Below, one piece after another: positions 30,681-39,452 of a DNA stretch of 64,000 nucleotides. The notes under the pieces are model-generated. The model was given only the letters and a program-made list of their open reading frames with translations. It did no database searches and was not told where the DNA came from. Every line of letters starts with the position of its first letter. The stretch's first letter is position 1. The DNA is from Friedmanniella luteola (GTDB taxonomy: Bacteria > Actinomycetota > Actinomycetes > Propionibacteriales > Propionibacteriaceae): positions 2,542,001-2,606,000 of the forward strand of contig NZ_LT629749.1 in NCBI RefSeq assembly GCF_900105065.1. Direction: 5' to 3'. A program made the position numbers and the translations under genes.

Positions 30681-31637
30681 ATGACGTTGTTGCGCGCCGC
30701 CGCCCGTACCCTGCTCGCCTCCTACTTCGTCGCGAGCGGCTTCAAGTCCGTCCGGCACCCCGAGCTGCTCGTCCCGGCCGCCGAGCCGGTGACCGACAAG
30801 CTCGTGCCGTTCGTGAAGAAGTACGCCCCCGCCTCGGTGGCGGGCTACGTGCCGGAGGACGCGCAGACCCTCGTCCGGGTCAACGGCGCCGCCCAGCTCC
30901 TCGGCGGCCTGGCGCTCGCCACCGGCAAGGGCCGCCGGCTCGGCGCCGTGGTGCTCGCCACCTCGCTGATCCCCAGCACGCTGGCGAAGCACCCCTACTG
31001 GACGCGCACCGACCCGGTCGAGAAGGCCGAGGACCGGTCGCACTTCCTCAAGAACATCAGCCTGCTCGGGGGCGTGCTGCTCGCGGCCCGGGACACCGAG
31101 GGCCGGCCGGGCCTGGTCTACCTGGCCGCCAAGGGCGGCGAGAGCCTCGCCCGCGACACCCGCCGCACCACCCAGAAGCTGGGCCGTCGTGCCGGGGTGA
31201 CCTCGGGCGCGCTCAGCAAGGGCGTCGGCAGCCTGACGGAGGCGGCCGGCGACCTGGCCGAGAACGTCGGCAAGGGCACCAGCCAGCTCGCCGACGGCGC
31301 ACTGGCCAGCGGTGCGGCCCTGGTCGGGGCGGCCGTCGCCAGCTCCCGCAAGGCGCGCAAGCAGGCCTCCAAGCAGTTCAAGCAGGCCCAGGTGGCGGCC
31401 GCCAAGCAGCTCAAGGAGGCCCGCGAGGTCGCCGCCCAGCAGGCGGCGGTGGCCAAGAAGGAGGGCGCGAAGCGGGCCAAGGTCGCGGAGAAGGAGCGGG
31501 CCAAGCGCGACGCCGTGGCCGCCAAGGAGCGCGCCAAGCGCGACGCCGTGGCCGAGAAGCGCAACCGCCAGCAGATCAAGAAGGCCGCCGCCAAGGCCGA
31601 GAAGGTCAACAAGAACATCCACCGCGGCGAGAACTGA
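30681..31637 (+). CDS. DoxX-family membrane protein with long Lys/Ala-rich tail
   Basis: 318 residues. Residues 1-145 are a DoxX-like four-helix membrane domain (LLASYFVASGFKSVRHPELL, then LVRVNGAAQLLGGLALATG). Residues about 155-318 form a soluble tail: first a low-complexity Gly/Ala part, then a strongly basic, helical Lys/Ala/Gln region with two near-identical 11-residue repeats (KERAKRDAVAA/KERAKRDAVAE). The tail resembles histone-H1-like or coiled-coil stretches and is longer than the DoxX domain itself. A near-consensus TAGGAA lies 6 bases before the ATG. Function unknown; the membrane domain is confident, the role of the tail is open. Confidence 0.8.
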   Translation: MTLLRAAARTLLASYFVASGFKSVRHPELLVPAAEPVTDKLVPFVKKYAPASVAGYVPEDAQTLVRVNGAAQLLGGLALATGKGRRLGAVVLATSLIPSTLAKHPYWTRTDPVEKAEDRSHFLKNISLLGGVLLAARDTEGRPGLVYLAAKGGESLARDTRRTTQKLGRRAGVTSGALSKGVGSLTEAAGDLAENVGKGTSQLADGALASGAALVGAAVASSRKARKQASKQFKQAQVAAAKQLKEAREVAAQQAAVAKKEGAKRAKVAEKERAKRDAVAAKERAKRDAVAEKRNRQQIKKAAAKAEKVNKNIHRGEN

Positions 31638-31692
31638 GACGTCCGGGTCTCGCCGCCGGGCCGGCCGGGCCCGGCGCGCCGGCCCGGGACCC

Positions 31693-31698
31693 TAGAAT
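31693..31698 (+). promoter_or_regulatory. -10 of aroA (leaderless)
   Basis: TAGAAT, seven bases before GTG 31706. Confidence 0.5.
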
Positions 31699-31705
31699 CG
31701 CCCCC

Positions 31706-33046
31706 GTGCCCAGCACCTCACCCCCGCAGCCCTGGGCCGCCCCTGAGGCGCCCGCCCCGATCAGCGCGACGGTCACCGTGCCCGGCTCGAAGTCGGAGAC
31801 GAACCGCGCGCTGGTCCTGGCCGCCCTGGCCGACCGGCCGTCGGTGATCACCAACGGCCTCGACGCCCGTGACACCGTGCTGATGCGCGAGGCGCTGCGG
31901 ACCCTCGGGGTGGTCATCGTCGAGAACGGCCGGCAGTGGCTGGTGACCCCACCGGCGCAGTTCACCGCGGGCGGGACCGTCCAGTGCGGTCTCGCCGGCA
32001 CCGTCATGCGGTTCGTGCCGGCGCTGGCCGCACTGGCCGACGGCGACGTCCGCTTCGAGGGCGACGAGCAGGCCGCCTCCCGCCCCATGGCGCCGCTGCT
32101 CGACGCGCTCACCGCGCTGGGCGCCGACAGCCGGACCGACGGCGGGCCCGGCCTGCCCTTCACCGTCACCGGCCGGGCCGGGCTGCGGGGTGGGGCGGTG
32201 ACCGTCGACGCCTCCACGTCCAGCCAGTACGTCTCCGCGCTGCTGCTGGTCGGCGCCCGCTTCGCCGACGGGCTGGACCTGCGCCACGTCGGCGGCCCGC
32301 TGCCGTCCCTGCCGCACATCGCCATGACCGTGGCCATGCTCCGCGAGCGGGGGGTGGCGGTCGACGACTCCGAGCCGGGCCGCTGGCGGGTCTCCCCCGG
32401 CGTCCTGCACGCCCACGACGTCGTCGTCGAGCCCGACCTGTCGAACGCCGCGCCCTTCCTGGCCGCGGCCGCCGTCACCGGCGGCATGGTGACGGTCCGG
32501 CACTGGCCGGCCGGCTCGCTGCAGCCGGGCGACCAGATCCGGGGCATCCTGCGGGCCTTCGGGGCCGAGGTCACCTGGTTCGAGGGCGACCTGACGGTCA
32601 GCGGCCGTCACTTCCTGCACGGCGTCGACCTCGACCTGCGGGAGGCCAGCGAGCTGACGCCCGTCGTCGCCGCGGTCGCCGCGCTCGCCGAGGGCACCAG
32701 CCGGATCAGCGGGGTCGGCCACATCCGCGGTCACGAGACGGACCGGCTGGCCGCCCTCGAGGCCGAGCTGTCCGCGCTCGGCTGCAGCGTCAGCAGCGAC
32801 GACGACGGCCTGACCGTCAACCCGAAGCTGCTGGGCAGTGCCGTCTTCCACACCTACGCCGACCACCGGATGGCGCACGCCGCCGCCGTGCTGGGCCTGG
32901 TCGTCGCCGGGATCGTCGTCGACGACGTCAGCTGCACCAGCAAGACCATGCCGGAGTTCGTCGACCTGTGGGCCGCCATGGTGGCCGAGACCGACGCGGG
33001 GATCGAGACGGTCGGCGCGGTCGACCCCGAGCGGCCGGCCCCGTGA
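31706..33046 (+). CDS. aroA: 3-phosphoshikimate 1-carboxyvinyltransferase (EPSP synthase)
   Basis: Shikimate-pathway enzyme joining phosphoenolpyruvate to shikimate-3-phosphate, 446 residues. Motifs: VPGSKSETNRALVLAAL near residue 26, LAGTVMRFVPALAALADG, the shikimate-site STSSQYVSALLL, HIRGHETDRLAALEAEL (the RxKExDR region with a Gly-His change) and the terminal DHRMAHAAAVLGL. The GTG start is immediately downstream of a -10 with no ribosome site. rsgA follows 16 bases later; the aroA-rsgA order is conserved in mycobacteria. Confidence 0.96.
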   Translation: MPSTSPPQPWAAPEAPAPISATVTVPGSKSETNRALVLAALADRPSVITNGLDARDTVLMREALRTLGVVIVENGRQWLVTPPAQFTAGGTVQCGLAGTVMRFVPALAALADGDVRFEGDEQAASRPMAPLLDALTALGADSRTDGGPGLPFTVTGRAGLRGGAVTVDASTSSQYVSALLLVGARFADGLDLRHVGGPLPSLPHIAMTVAMLRERGVAVDDSEPGRWRVSPGVLHAHDVVVEPDLSNAAPFLAAAAVTGGMVTVRHWPAGSLQPGDQIRGILRAFGAEVTWFEGDLTVSGRHFLHGVDLDLREASELTPVVAAVAALAEGTSRISGVGHIRGHETDRLAALEAELSALGCSVSSDDDGLTVNPKLLGSAVFHTYADHRMAHAAAVLGLVVAGIVVDDVSCTSKTMPEFVDLWAAMVAETDAGIETVGAVDPERPAP

Positions 33047-33062
33047 GCCGGGTGGTCGGCCC

Positions 33063-34073
33063 GTGACGTCCCGGCAGTTCCGCACCGACGAGAACGCCGC
33101 CTTCGAGCGGCCCCGGCGCCGCACCCGGCCCCGCACCAAGGACCGGCCGAGCTACTCCGAGGCCGAGGTCGGGGTGGTCATCACCGTCGACCGCGGCCGT
33201 TTCCGGGTGCTGCTCGGCGGTCACGAGACCACCGCCACCAAGGCGCGCCAGCTGGGCCGGACGGGCGTCATCGTCGGCGACCGGGTGCGGATCGTCGGGG
33301 ACACCTCCGGGGAGGAGGGGACGCTCGGCCGGATCGTGGAGGTCGAGGAGCGGACGACCGTGCTGCGGCGGACGGCCGACGACGACGACCCCTACGAGCG
33401 GCCGATCGTGGCCAACGCCGACCAGCTGGTCATCGTCACGGCGCTGGCCGACCCGCCGCCGCGGACGGGGATGATCGACCGGATCCTGGTGGCCGGCTTC
33501 GACGCCGGGCTCGACCCGCTGCTCTGCCTGACCAAGGCCGACCTCGCCGGGCCCGAGGAGCTGCTGGCCCAGTACGAGCCGCTCGGCGTCCTCGTCCAGA
33601 CGGTGCAGCCGGGTGCCGACCTCACCGAGCTGCGGGCCGCCCTGGCCGGCCGGACCAGCGTCTTCGTCGGGCACTCCGGCGTCGGCAAGTCGACGCTGGT
33701 CAACGCGCTGATCCCCGACGCCCACCGCGGCATCGGTGCGGTCAACGAGGTGACGGGCCGCGGCCGGCACACCTCCAGCTCGGCGATCGCGCTGCGGCTG
33801 CCCCCGGTCGCGGGCTCGGACGCGCGGGGCGCCGAGGACGGCGGCTGGGTCATCGACACCCCGGGCGTCCGGTCGTTCGGGCTGAGCCACGTCACCCGGG
33901 AGAGCATCATCGCGGCGTTCCCGGACCTCCAGGCGCAGACCGCGGGCTGCTCGCGCGGCTGCACCCACGAGACCGGGGTCCCCGAGTGCGGGCTGGACGC
34001 GGCCGTCGCGCGGGGCGAGCTGTCCCGGGCCCGGCTGGAGTCGTTCCGGCGGATGATCGACGCCGGCCAGTAG
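33063..34073 (+). CDS. rsgA: Ribosome small subunit-dependent GTPase A
   Basis: Late 30S assembly GTPase, 336 residues: an OB-fold domain after a basic N-terminus, then a circularly permuted GTPase with TKAD (G4), GHSGVGKSTLVNAL (G1), RHTS (G2) and DTPGVRSFG (G3), and a C-terminal zinc knuckle CSRGCTHE with further Cys/His. GTG 33063 is chosen after the aroA stop; the longer frame overlaps aroA and is a shadow. Confidence 0.95.
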   Translation: MTSRQFRTDENAAFERPRRRTRPRTKDRPSYSEAEVGVVITVDRGRFRVLLGGHETTATKARQLGRTGVIVGDRVRIVGDTSGEEGTLGRIVEVEERTTVLRRTADDDDPYERPIVANADQLVIVTALADPPPRTGMIDRILVAGFDAGLDPLLCLTKADLAGPEELLAQYEPLGVLVQTVQPGADLTELRAALAGRTSVFVGHSGVGKSTLVNALIPDAHRGIGAVNEVTGRGRHTSSSAIALRLPPVAGSDARGAEDGGWVIDTPGVRSFGLSHVTRESIIAAFPDLQAQTAGCSRGCTHETGVPECGLDAAVARGELSRARLESFRRMIDAGQ

Positions 34074-34076
34074 GTT
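34071..34076 (+). promoter_or_regulatory. -10 of hisN (leaderless)
   Basis: TAGGTT, formed partly by the rsgA stop codon, seven bases before ATG 34084. Confidence 0.45.
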
Positions 34077-34083
34077 GGCGGCC

Positions 34084-34941
34084 ATGCCCCCCGAGAGCCC
34101 GCTGCACCGCAACCTGACCGACGACCTGCGGCTGGCCCACCTGCTCGCCGACGACGCGGACTCGATCACCATGAGCCGCTTCAAGGCCCTCGACCTGCGG
34201 GTGACGGCGAAACCGGACCTCTCCCCTGTCTCCGACGCCGACACCGCCGTCGAGGAGGCCATCCGGCGCACGCTCGGCAAGGCCCGACCGCGCGACGCCG
34301 TGCACGGCGAGGAGATGGCCGACACCGGGTGGGGGCCGCGCCGCTGGGTGGTCGACCCGATCGACGGCACCAAGAACTACGTCCGCGGCGTGCCGGTCTG
34401 GGCGACGCTGATCTCGCTGCTGGTCAACGACGAGCCGGTGGTCGGCGTGGTCAGCGCCCCGGCGCTCGGCCGGCGCTGGTGGGCCTCGCTCGGCGGCGGC
34501 GCCTACGCCGGCAAGTCGCTGATGAACCCCAGCCCCTGCCGCGTCTCGCAGGTCGCCGACCTCGCGGACGCGTCCCTGAGCTACGCGGAGCTCGGCGAGT
34601 GGGTCGCGTCCGGGCAGGGCCAGGGCTTCGTCGACCTGCTGCGCAGCTGCTGGCGGACGCGGGCCTACGGCGACTTCTGGTCCTACATGCTGCTGGCCGA
34701 GGGCGCGGTCGACATCGCCTGCGAGCCGGAGCTGGAGCTGCACGACATGGCCGCCTGCGCGATCGTCGTCACGGAGGCGGGCGGGCGGTTCACCGACCTC
34801 GACGGGCGCCCCGGCCCGCACGGCGCCGGCGCGTACGCCACCAACGGGCTGCTGCACGACACCGTGCTCGCGCACCTGCGGCCGCCCGGCCCGGAGGAGG
34901 ACGAGGACGAGGAGCTCGGGGACGACCAGGTCGCCGGCTGA
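34084..34941 (+). CDS. hisN: Inositol-monophosphatase-family histidinol-phosphatase
   Basis: 285 residues, IMPase fold, Mg-dependent removal of phosphate from histidinol phosphate. It has the metal-binding GEEM (Glu) and VDPIDGTKNYVRG motifs near residues 76 and 96 and a late LHDMAACAIVVTEAGG. This matches actinobacterial HisN, though inositol or other sugar phosphates are also possible substrates. ATG 34084 follows TAGGTT by seven bases; an alternative TTG at 34075 is less likely. Confidence 0.85.
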   Translation: MPPESPLHRNLTDDLRLAHLLADDADSITMSRFKALDLRVTAKPDLSPVSDADTAVEEAIRRTLGKARPRDAVHGEEMADTGWGPRRWVVDPIDGTKNYVRGVPVWATLISLLVNDEPVVGVVSAPALGRRWWASLGGGAYAGKSLMNPSPCRVSQVADLADASLSYAELGEWVASGQGQGFVDLLRSCWRTRAYGDFWSYMLLAEGAVDIACEPELELHDMAACAIVVTEAGGRFTDLDGRPGPHGAGAYATNGLLHDTVLAHLRPPGPEEDEDEELGDDQVAG

Positions 34942-34954
34942 GGCCGCACCCCGC

Positions 34955-35542
34955 GTGGTGGGGCTGCTGCTCGCGGCCGGCGCCGGTCGCCGGGCGGGCG
35001 GCCCGAAGGCGCTGCGCCGCGACGCGGACGGCACCCCGTGGCTGTCCCGCGCCGTCCGGGTGCTCGCCGACGGCGGCTGCGCGCCGGTCGTCGTCGTGCT
35101 CGGCTGCGCCGCCCCCGAGGCGGCCGCACTGCTGGCCGCCCACCCCCTGCCCGGCGCCGACGTGCGGCCGGTGACCCACCCAGGCTGGGCCGACGGCCTG
35201 GCGGGCTCCCTGCGCTGCGGGCTCGACGCGGCGGCCGCCCTCGGGGCGGCGGCCGTCGTCGTCCACCTCGTCGACCTCCCCGACGTCGGCGCCGACGTCG
35301 TCCGCCGGCTGCTCACGGTGGTGCCGCCCGAACCGGAGGCGCTGGCCCGCGCCGGCTACCACGGCCGTCCCGGGCACCCGGTGCTGGTCGGCCGGGCGCA
35401 CCTGCCCGCGCTGCGGGAGACCGTGTCCGGGGACGCCGGGGCGCAGGCCTACCTGAGCGACCACGACGCCCTGGTCGTGGCCTGCGACGACCTGGCCGGC
35501 GGCCACGACGTCGACGAGCCCGCCGGGAACCGGCGTGCGTGA
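34955..35542 (+). CDS. MobA/MocA-like nucleotidyltransferase
   Basis: 195 residues with the nucleotide-binding motif LLLAAGAGRRAGGPKALR at the N-terminus, the metal site HLVDLPDVG near residue 108 and a closing GRPGHPVLVGR, as in molybdenum-cofactor cytidylyltransferases (MocA type). It overlaps the XdhC gene by eight bases. No molybdenum hydroxylase genes lie nearby, so the target enzyme is elsewhere. Confidence 0.8.
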   Translation: MVGLLLAAGAGRRAGGPKALRRDADGTPWLSRAVRVLADGGCAPVVVVLGCAAPEAAALLAAHPLPGADVRPVTHPGWADGLAGSLRCGLDAAAALGAAAVVVHLVDLPDVGADVVRRLLTVVPPEPEALARAGYHGRPGHPVLVGRAHLPALRETVSGDAGAQAYLSDHDALVVACDDLAGGHDVDEPAGNRRA

Positions 35543-36683
35543 CGTGCTGCCCGCGCTGCTGGGCTGGTGGCGGGAGGGCCGGACGGTGGCCCTGGCCACG
35601 GTCGTCGGCACCTGGGACTCCGCGCCCCGACCGGTCGGCGCGGCCATGCTGGTGGGCCCCGACGGCAGCGTCGTCGGCTCGGTGTCCGGCGGCTGCGTCG
35701 AGGCCGACGTCTGCGCGCTCGCCGAGGAGGTGCTGGCCGACGGCGTCCCCGTGCTGCGCCGCTACGGCGTGAGCGACGCGGACGCGCTGGCCGTCGGGCT
35801 GCCCTGCGGCGGCACCCTCGACGTGCACGTCGCGGCGGTCTCGCCCGCGACCTTCCCGGGGCTCGACGAGCTCGCCACGCTGGTCGACGCCGGGGAGCCG
35901 GTGGCCGTCGCCACCGTCGTGGCCGCGCCGCGCCCCGACCAGCGGGGCCGTCGGCTGGTGCTGCGCCCGGACGGGGCGCGGCTGGCCGGCGGTCTGGGCT
36001 CGCCCCGCGTCGACGCCGCCGTCACCGACGACGCCCGCGGCCTGCTGGCCGCCGGGCGCGACGAGCTGCTGACCTACGGCCCCGACGGCGAACGGCTGGG
36101 CGAGGGCCTGCAGGTCCTGGTGGCGGTGCTCGCCCCGCGGCCGCGGATGCTGGTCTGCGGGGCCAGCGAGTTCGCCACGGCGCTCGCACGGATGGGCGCG
36201 TTCCTGGGGTACCGGGTCACCGTCTGCGACGCCCGCGCCCGGTTCGCCACCCCGGCCCGCTTCCCCCAGGCCGACGAGGTCGTGGTCGACTGGCCGCACC
36301 GCTACCTGGCGGCGGAGGCCGCCGCGGGCCGGCTCGACGGGCGCACCGCGCTCTGCGTGCTGACCCACGACCCGAAGTTCGACGTGCCGCTGCTGGCCGC
36401 CGCGCTCCGGCTGCCGCTGGGCTACGTCGGGGTGATGGGGTCCCGGCGGACGCACGCGGACCGGGTCGCCCGGCTGCGCGCCGAGGGGCTCACCGACGTC
36501 GAGCTGGGCCGGATGGCCAGCCCGCTGGGCCTCGACCTGGGTGCCCGCACGCCCGAGGAGACCGCGGTCTCCATCGCCGCGGAGCTGGTCAGCCGGCGGT
36601 GGGGCGGGCAGGGCCGGCCGCTGAGCGAGGGCAGCGGGCGGATCCACCACGAGCCGGGCGGACCCGGGACCGCTGAGCCCTGA
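35535..36683 (+). CDS. XdhC/CoxI-family molybdenum enzyme maturation protein
   Basis: 382 residues. The N-terminal XdhC_CoxI domain shows ATVVGTWDSAPRPVGAAMLV and VSGGCVEADV; a Rossmann XdhC_C domain follows with MLVCGASEFATALARMG and YVGVMGSRRTHADRVARL, then LDLGARTPEETAVSIAAEL. These proteins carry and sulfurate molybdopterin for xanthine dehydrogenase or CO dehydrogenase type enzymes. The GTG start at 35535 overlaps the MocA-like gene. Convergent with serA. Confidence 0.88.
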   Translation: MRDVLPALLGWWREGRTVALATVVGTWDSAPRPVGAAMLVGPDGSVVGSVSGGCVEADVCALAEEVLADGVPVLRRYGVSDADALAVGLPCGGTLDVHVAAVSPATFPGLDELATLVDAGEPVAVATVVAAPRPDQRGRRLVLRPDGARLAGGLGSPRVDAAVTDDARGLLAAGRDELLTYGPDGERLGEGLQVLVAVLAPRPRMLVCGASEFATALARMGAFLGYRVTVCDARARFATPARFPQADEVVVDWPHRYLAAEAAAGRLDGRTALCVLTHDPKFDVPLLAAALRLPLGYVGVMGSRRTHADRVARLRAEGLTDVELGRMASPLGLDLGARTPEETAVSIAAELVSRRWGGQGRPLSEGSGRIHHEPGGPGTAEP

Positions 36684-36736
36684 CGTCGGGCCCGCCCCCC
36701 GGGACGCGACCCGTCAGCGGTTCCGCAGGACGCCCG

Positions 36737-37933
36737 TCAGGCGATGATGCGCAGCCGGACCGTCTCCGGCAGGCTGCGCAGCTTGTCCAGCAGCTCGTCG
36801 CTGAACGGGGCCGCGATGTCGGTGACGACGTAGCCCAGCTGGCCGCGGGTGGAGAGCGTCTGGCTCTCGATGTTGACCCCGAAGTCGGCCAGCACCCCGT
36901 TGACGGTGGCCAGCACCCCCGGGACGTTGTGGTGCACGTGCAGCACCCGGTAGCGCTCGGGACCGTCGCTGGCCTGCACGTGCGGCAGGTTGACCGACAT
37001 CGTCGTCGTGCCGGCGAGCGCGTAGTCGGCCAGCTTCCCGGCGACGTAGCGGCCGATGTCCTGCTGCGCCTCCTCCGTCGAGCCGCCGACGTGCGGGGTC
37101 AGGATGACGTTGGGCAGCCCCTGCAGCGAGGACACGAACGGGTCGCCGGCCGTCTTCGGCTCCTCCGCGAACACGTCGAGGGCGGCGCCGGCGATGTGGC
37201 CGCTGAGCAGGTGCTCCCGCAGCGCCTCGTGGTCGACGACGATGCCGCGGCACAGGTTGAGGAACAGGCTGCGGGGGCGCATCTTCGCGAACTGCTCGGC
37301 GCCGAACAGCCCGGTGTTGCCGGCCCGGCCGTCGACGTGCAGCGTGACGGTCTCGGCCTCGGCCAGCAGCTCGTCCAGCGAGCCGCAGCGACGCGCGTTG
37401 CCCAGCGCGAGCTTGTCCGCGACGTCGTAGAAGAGCACCCGCATGCCGAGGGACTCCGCGACGACGGACAGCTGGCTGCCGATGTTGCCGTAGCCGACGA
37501 TGCCCAGCGTGCGGCCGCGGACCTCGTGGGCGCCCTTGGCCGACTTGTCCCAGACCCCGGCGTGCATCTTGGCGTTCTTGTCCGTCAGGTGCCGCGCCAT
37601 GGCGATGATCTCGGCGATCACCAGCTCCACGACGCTGCGGGTGTTGGAGAACGGGGCGTTGAAGACGACGGTGCCGCGCTCGGCGGCCGCCTCCAGGTCG
37701 ATCTGGTTGGTGCCGATGCAGAACGCCCCGATGCCGAGCAGGTCGGGTGCGGCGTCCAGCACGGCCTGGGTGACCGTGGTCTTCGAGCGGATCCCCAGCA
37801 GCTGGACGTCGCGCACCGCCTCGACCAGCTCGGCCTCGTCGAGGGCTCCCCTGACCGTGGCCACCTCGATGCCGCGCTCGGTGAGGAGGTGGACGGCGTC
37901 GGGGTGGATGTTCTCGAGCAGGAGAGCCTTCAT
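36737..37933 (-). CDS. serA: D-3-phosphoglycerate dehydrogenase (SerA, ACT type)
   Basis: 398 residues. First committed step of serine synthesis. Two catalytic segments flank a Rossmann domain (LGIVGYGNIGSQLSVVAESLG); catalytic residues are in the RG(I) run NLCRGIVVDHEALREHL and the final TPHVGGSTEEAQ (His). The C-terminal ACT domain (HHNVPGVLATVNGVLADFGV) is serine-binding in the E. coli-type enzyme, so it is probably feedback-controlled. It is the short type without the intervening ASB domain. A TAGACT element lies about 43 bases upstream and GAGGAACC is a ribosome site. Confidence 0.88.
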   Translation of the reverse strand: MKALLLENIHPDAVHLLTERGIEVATVRGALDEAELVEAVRDVQLLGIRSKTTVTQAVLDAAPDLLGIGAFCIGTNQIDLEAAAERGTVVFNAPFSNTRSVVELVIAEIIAMARHLTDKNAKMHAGVWDKSAKGAHEVRGRTLGIVGYGNIGSQLSVVAESLGMRVLFYDVADKLALGNARRCGSLDELLAEAETVTLHVDGRAGNTGLFGAEQFAKMRPRSLFLNLCRGIVVDHEALREHLLSGHIAGAALDVFAEEPKTAGDPFVSSLQGLPNVILTPHVGGSTEEAQQDIGRYVAGKLADYALAGTTTMSVNLPHVQASDGPERYRVLHVHHNVPGVLATVNGVLADFGVNIESQTLSTRGQLGYVVTDIAAPFSDELLDKLRSLPETVRLRIIA

Positions 37934-37975
37934 GGTTCCTCGTCAGCTGGCCGGGTGCACGCGGGGCGCGGCCCA

Positions 37976-37981
37976 GTCTAG
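37976..37981 (-). promoter_or_regulatory. Candidate -10 of serA
   Basis: TAGACT on the minus strand, 43 bases before the ATG; predicted leader of about 36 nt. Confidence 0.4.
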
Positions 37982-38047
37982 GAAGAGGTGCCCGCGCGCG
38001 CCCGGTCGTCTCAGGCCTGCCCGCCCGCGCGGGGCCGGCCCGCCGGC

Positions 38048-39025
38048 TCAGGGCCGCGCGGCCGGCACCAGGTCGGTGTACGCGGGCCAGGGAGGGCGGC
38101 CGGTGGCGGCGAGCATCGCGTCGAGGCAGGCGGCGGCGAAGACGTCGGCGGCCGCGGTCAGCAGCGCCGTGAACCCGGCCAGCGCCGCCGCCGGGTCGGC
38201 GGGCTCCGGCAGCCGGCCCGCGGCGAGGCAGAAGACGGTGTCGCCGTCGGTCATCGAGTGCACGGGCCGGACGGCGCGGGCCAGCCCGTCGTGGGCGACC
38301 GCCGCCACCTTGCGCGCCTGGGCCGGGACGAGCGCCCGGTCGGTCATCACGACGCCGATCGTGGTGGCCAGGGACGGTGCCGGGTCCGCCTCCGCGGTCG
38401 CCAGCGCCGCCCGCTCGGCGGCGGAGGGCCGGGGCAGCCGGTGCTCGACGTCGGCCCAGAGCCGCCCCGTGCGCGGGTCGACGGCGGACCCGGCGGCGTT
38501 GACCACGACGGCCGCCGCGACCGCCGCCCCGTCGGGCAGCGTCTGCTCGGCGAAGCCGAAGCCGCCCTTGAGCCCGCCGCACTTCGCGCCCGTGCCGCCG
38601 CCGACGCAGCCGCTGGCCGGGCGACCCGGCCGGGCGGCGGCCAGCGCGGCGGCGCCGAACTCCGCCGTCGGCCGGTGCCCGAAGTCGCCGCCGCGACCGA
38701 GGTCGAAGATCACCGCGGCCGGGACGATGGGCACGACCTGGCCCGGCTCGGGGCCGACCGGGAAGCCGAGCCCCCGCGCCTCCAGGCCGCCCATGACGCC
38801 GTCCGCGGCGGCCAGGCCGTAGGCGCTGCCGCCGGTGAGGACCACCGCCTGCACCTGCTGGACCAGGGTGCTGGGGTCCAGCAGGTCGGTCTCCCGGGTG
38901 CCGGGGCCGCCGCCGCGCACGTCGACACCGCCCACCGCGCCGTCGCGGGCCAGCACCACCGTGGTCCCGGTCAGCCAGCCGTCGCCGTCGGCGGTGTGGT
39001 GCCCGATCTCGAAGCCTGCGACCAT
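38048..39025 (-). CDS. P1-family peptidase (DmpA/NylC-like)
   Basis: 325-residue Ntn-hydrolase fold, S58/P1 family. Conserved runs: VVLTGGSAYGLAAADGVMGGLEARG, the GCVGGGTGAKCG loop near residue 138 and the TTIGVVMTDRALVPAQARKVA segment near 220, in which a Thr of TTIGVV is the expected self-cleavage nucleophile in NylC-like members (not tested). Substrate unknown; known relatives act on N-terminal amino acids of peptides or on nylon oligomers. ATG 39025 is 6 bases from TAGGGT, so the mRNA is predicted leaderless. Confidence 0.85.
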   Translation of the reverse strand: MVAGFEIGHHTADGDGWLTGTTVVLARDGAVGGVDVRGGGPGTRETDLLDPSTLVQQVQAVVLTGGSAYGLAAADGVMGGLEARGLGFPVGPEPGQVVPIVPAAVIFDLGRGGDFGHRPTAEFGAAALAAARPGRPASGCVGGGTGAKCGGLKGGFGFAEQTLPDGAAVAAAVVVNAAGSAVDPRTGRLWADVEHRLPRPSAAERAALATAEADPAPSLATTIGVVMTDRALVPAQARKVAAVAHDGLARAVRPVHSMTDGDTVFCLAAGRLPEPADPAAALAGFTALLTAAADVFAAACLDAMLAATGRPPWPAYTDLVPAARP

Positions 39026-39031
39026 CCGCCC

Positions 39032-39037
39032 ACCCTA
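39032..39037 (-). promoter_or_regulatory. -10 of P1 peptidase gene (leaderless)
   Basis: TAGGGT on the minus strand, six bases before ATG 39025. Confidence 0.5.
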
Positions 39038-39089
39038 GGGCGCCGGCCGTGCCGCCCGCTGAGGTCGGCCGAGCGGGTAGACAGGGGCC

Positions 39090-39452
39090 GTGCCGCTCGA
39101 CGACCGCGACGACCTGCTGGCCCGCTACCGCCGGCTGGTGCTGCACGCGCTGCCCGCGCGCGCCCGCGCCGAGCGCTGGGTGGTGACCGCCGACCACTGC
39201 TTCGGTCGGATCGTGCTGGACCACGCGGTCGGCGGCTGCTGGTACGACGTGCTGGACCGCCGCCGGTCCCCCGCCTTCGCCCAGCTGGACGACGTCCAGC
39301 TGGGGGCGGCGGTCCGGCTGGCCGAGCGGATCGACGCCGAGGGCGACCCGCTGCTGCGCCGGCTCGACGAGCAGAGCCTGCGCTGGCGCGGCCGCCCGCC
39401 GAAACCCGGCCGCCGCCCGGCCCGACCGGCCGCTGAGCCCCCGCCGTGCTGA
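39090..39452 (+). CDS. Conserved hypothetical protein, 120 residues
   Basis: Not recognised. The N-terminal 100 residues are helical with a central CFGRIVLDHAVGGCWYDVLDRR run, suggesting a compact soluble domain; the C-terminus is Pro/Arg-rich and disordered. GTG 39090 lies six bases after TAGACA, a near-consensus -10. It overlaps the nucleotidyltransferase gene by seven bases, so the two are translationally coupled and may work together. Confidence 0.65.
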   Translation: MPLDDRDDLLARYRRLVLHALPARARAERWVVTADHCFGRIVLDHAVGGCWYDVLDRRRSPAFAQLDDVQLGAAVRLAERIDAEGDPLLRRLDEQSLRWRGRPPKPGRRPARPAAEPPPC

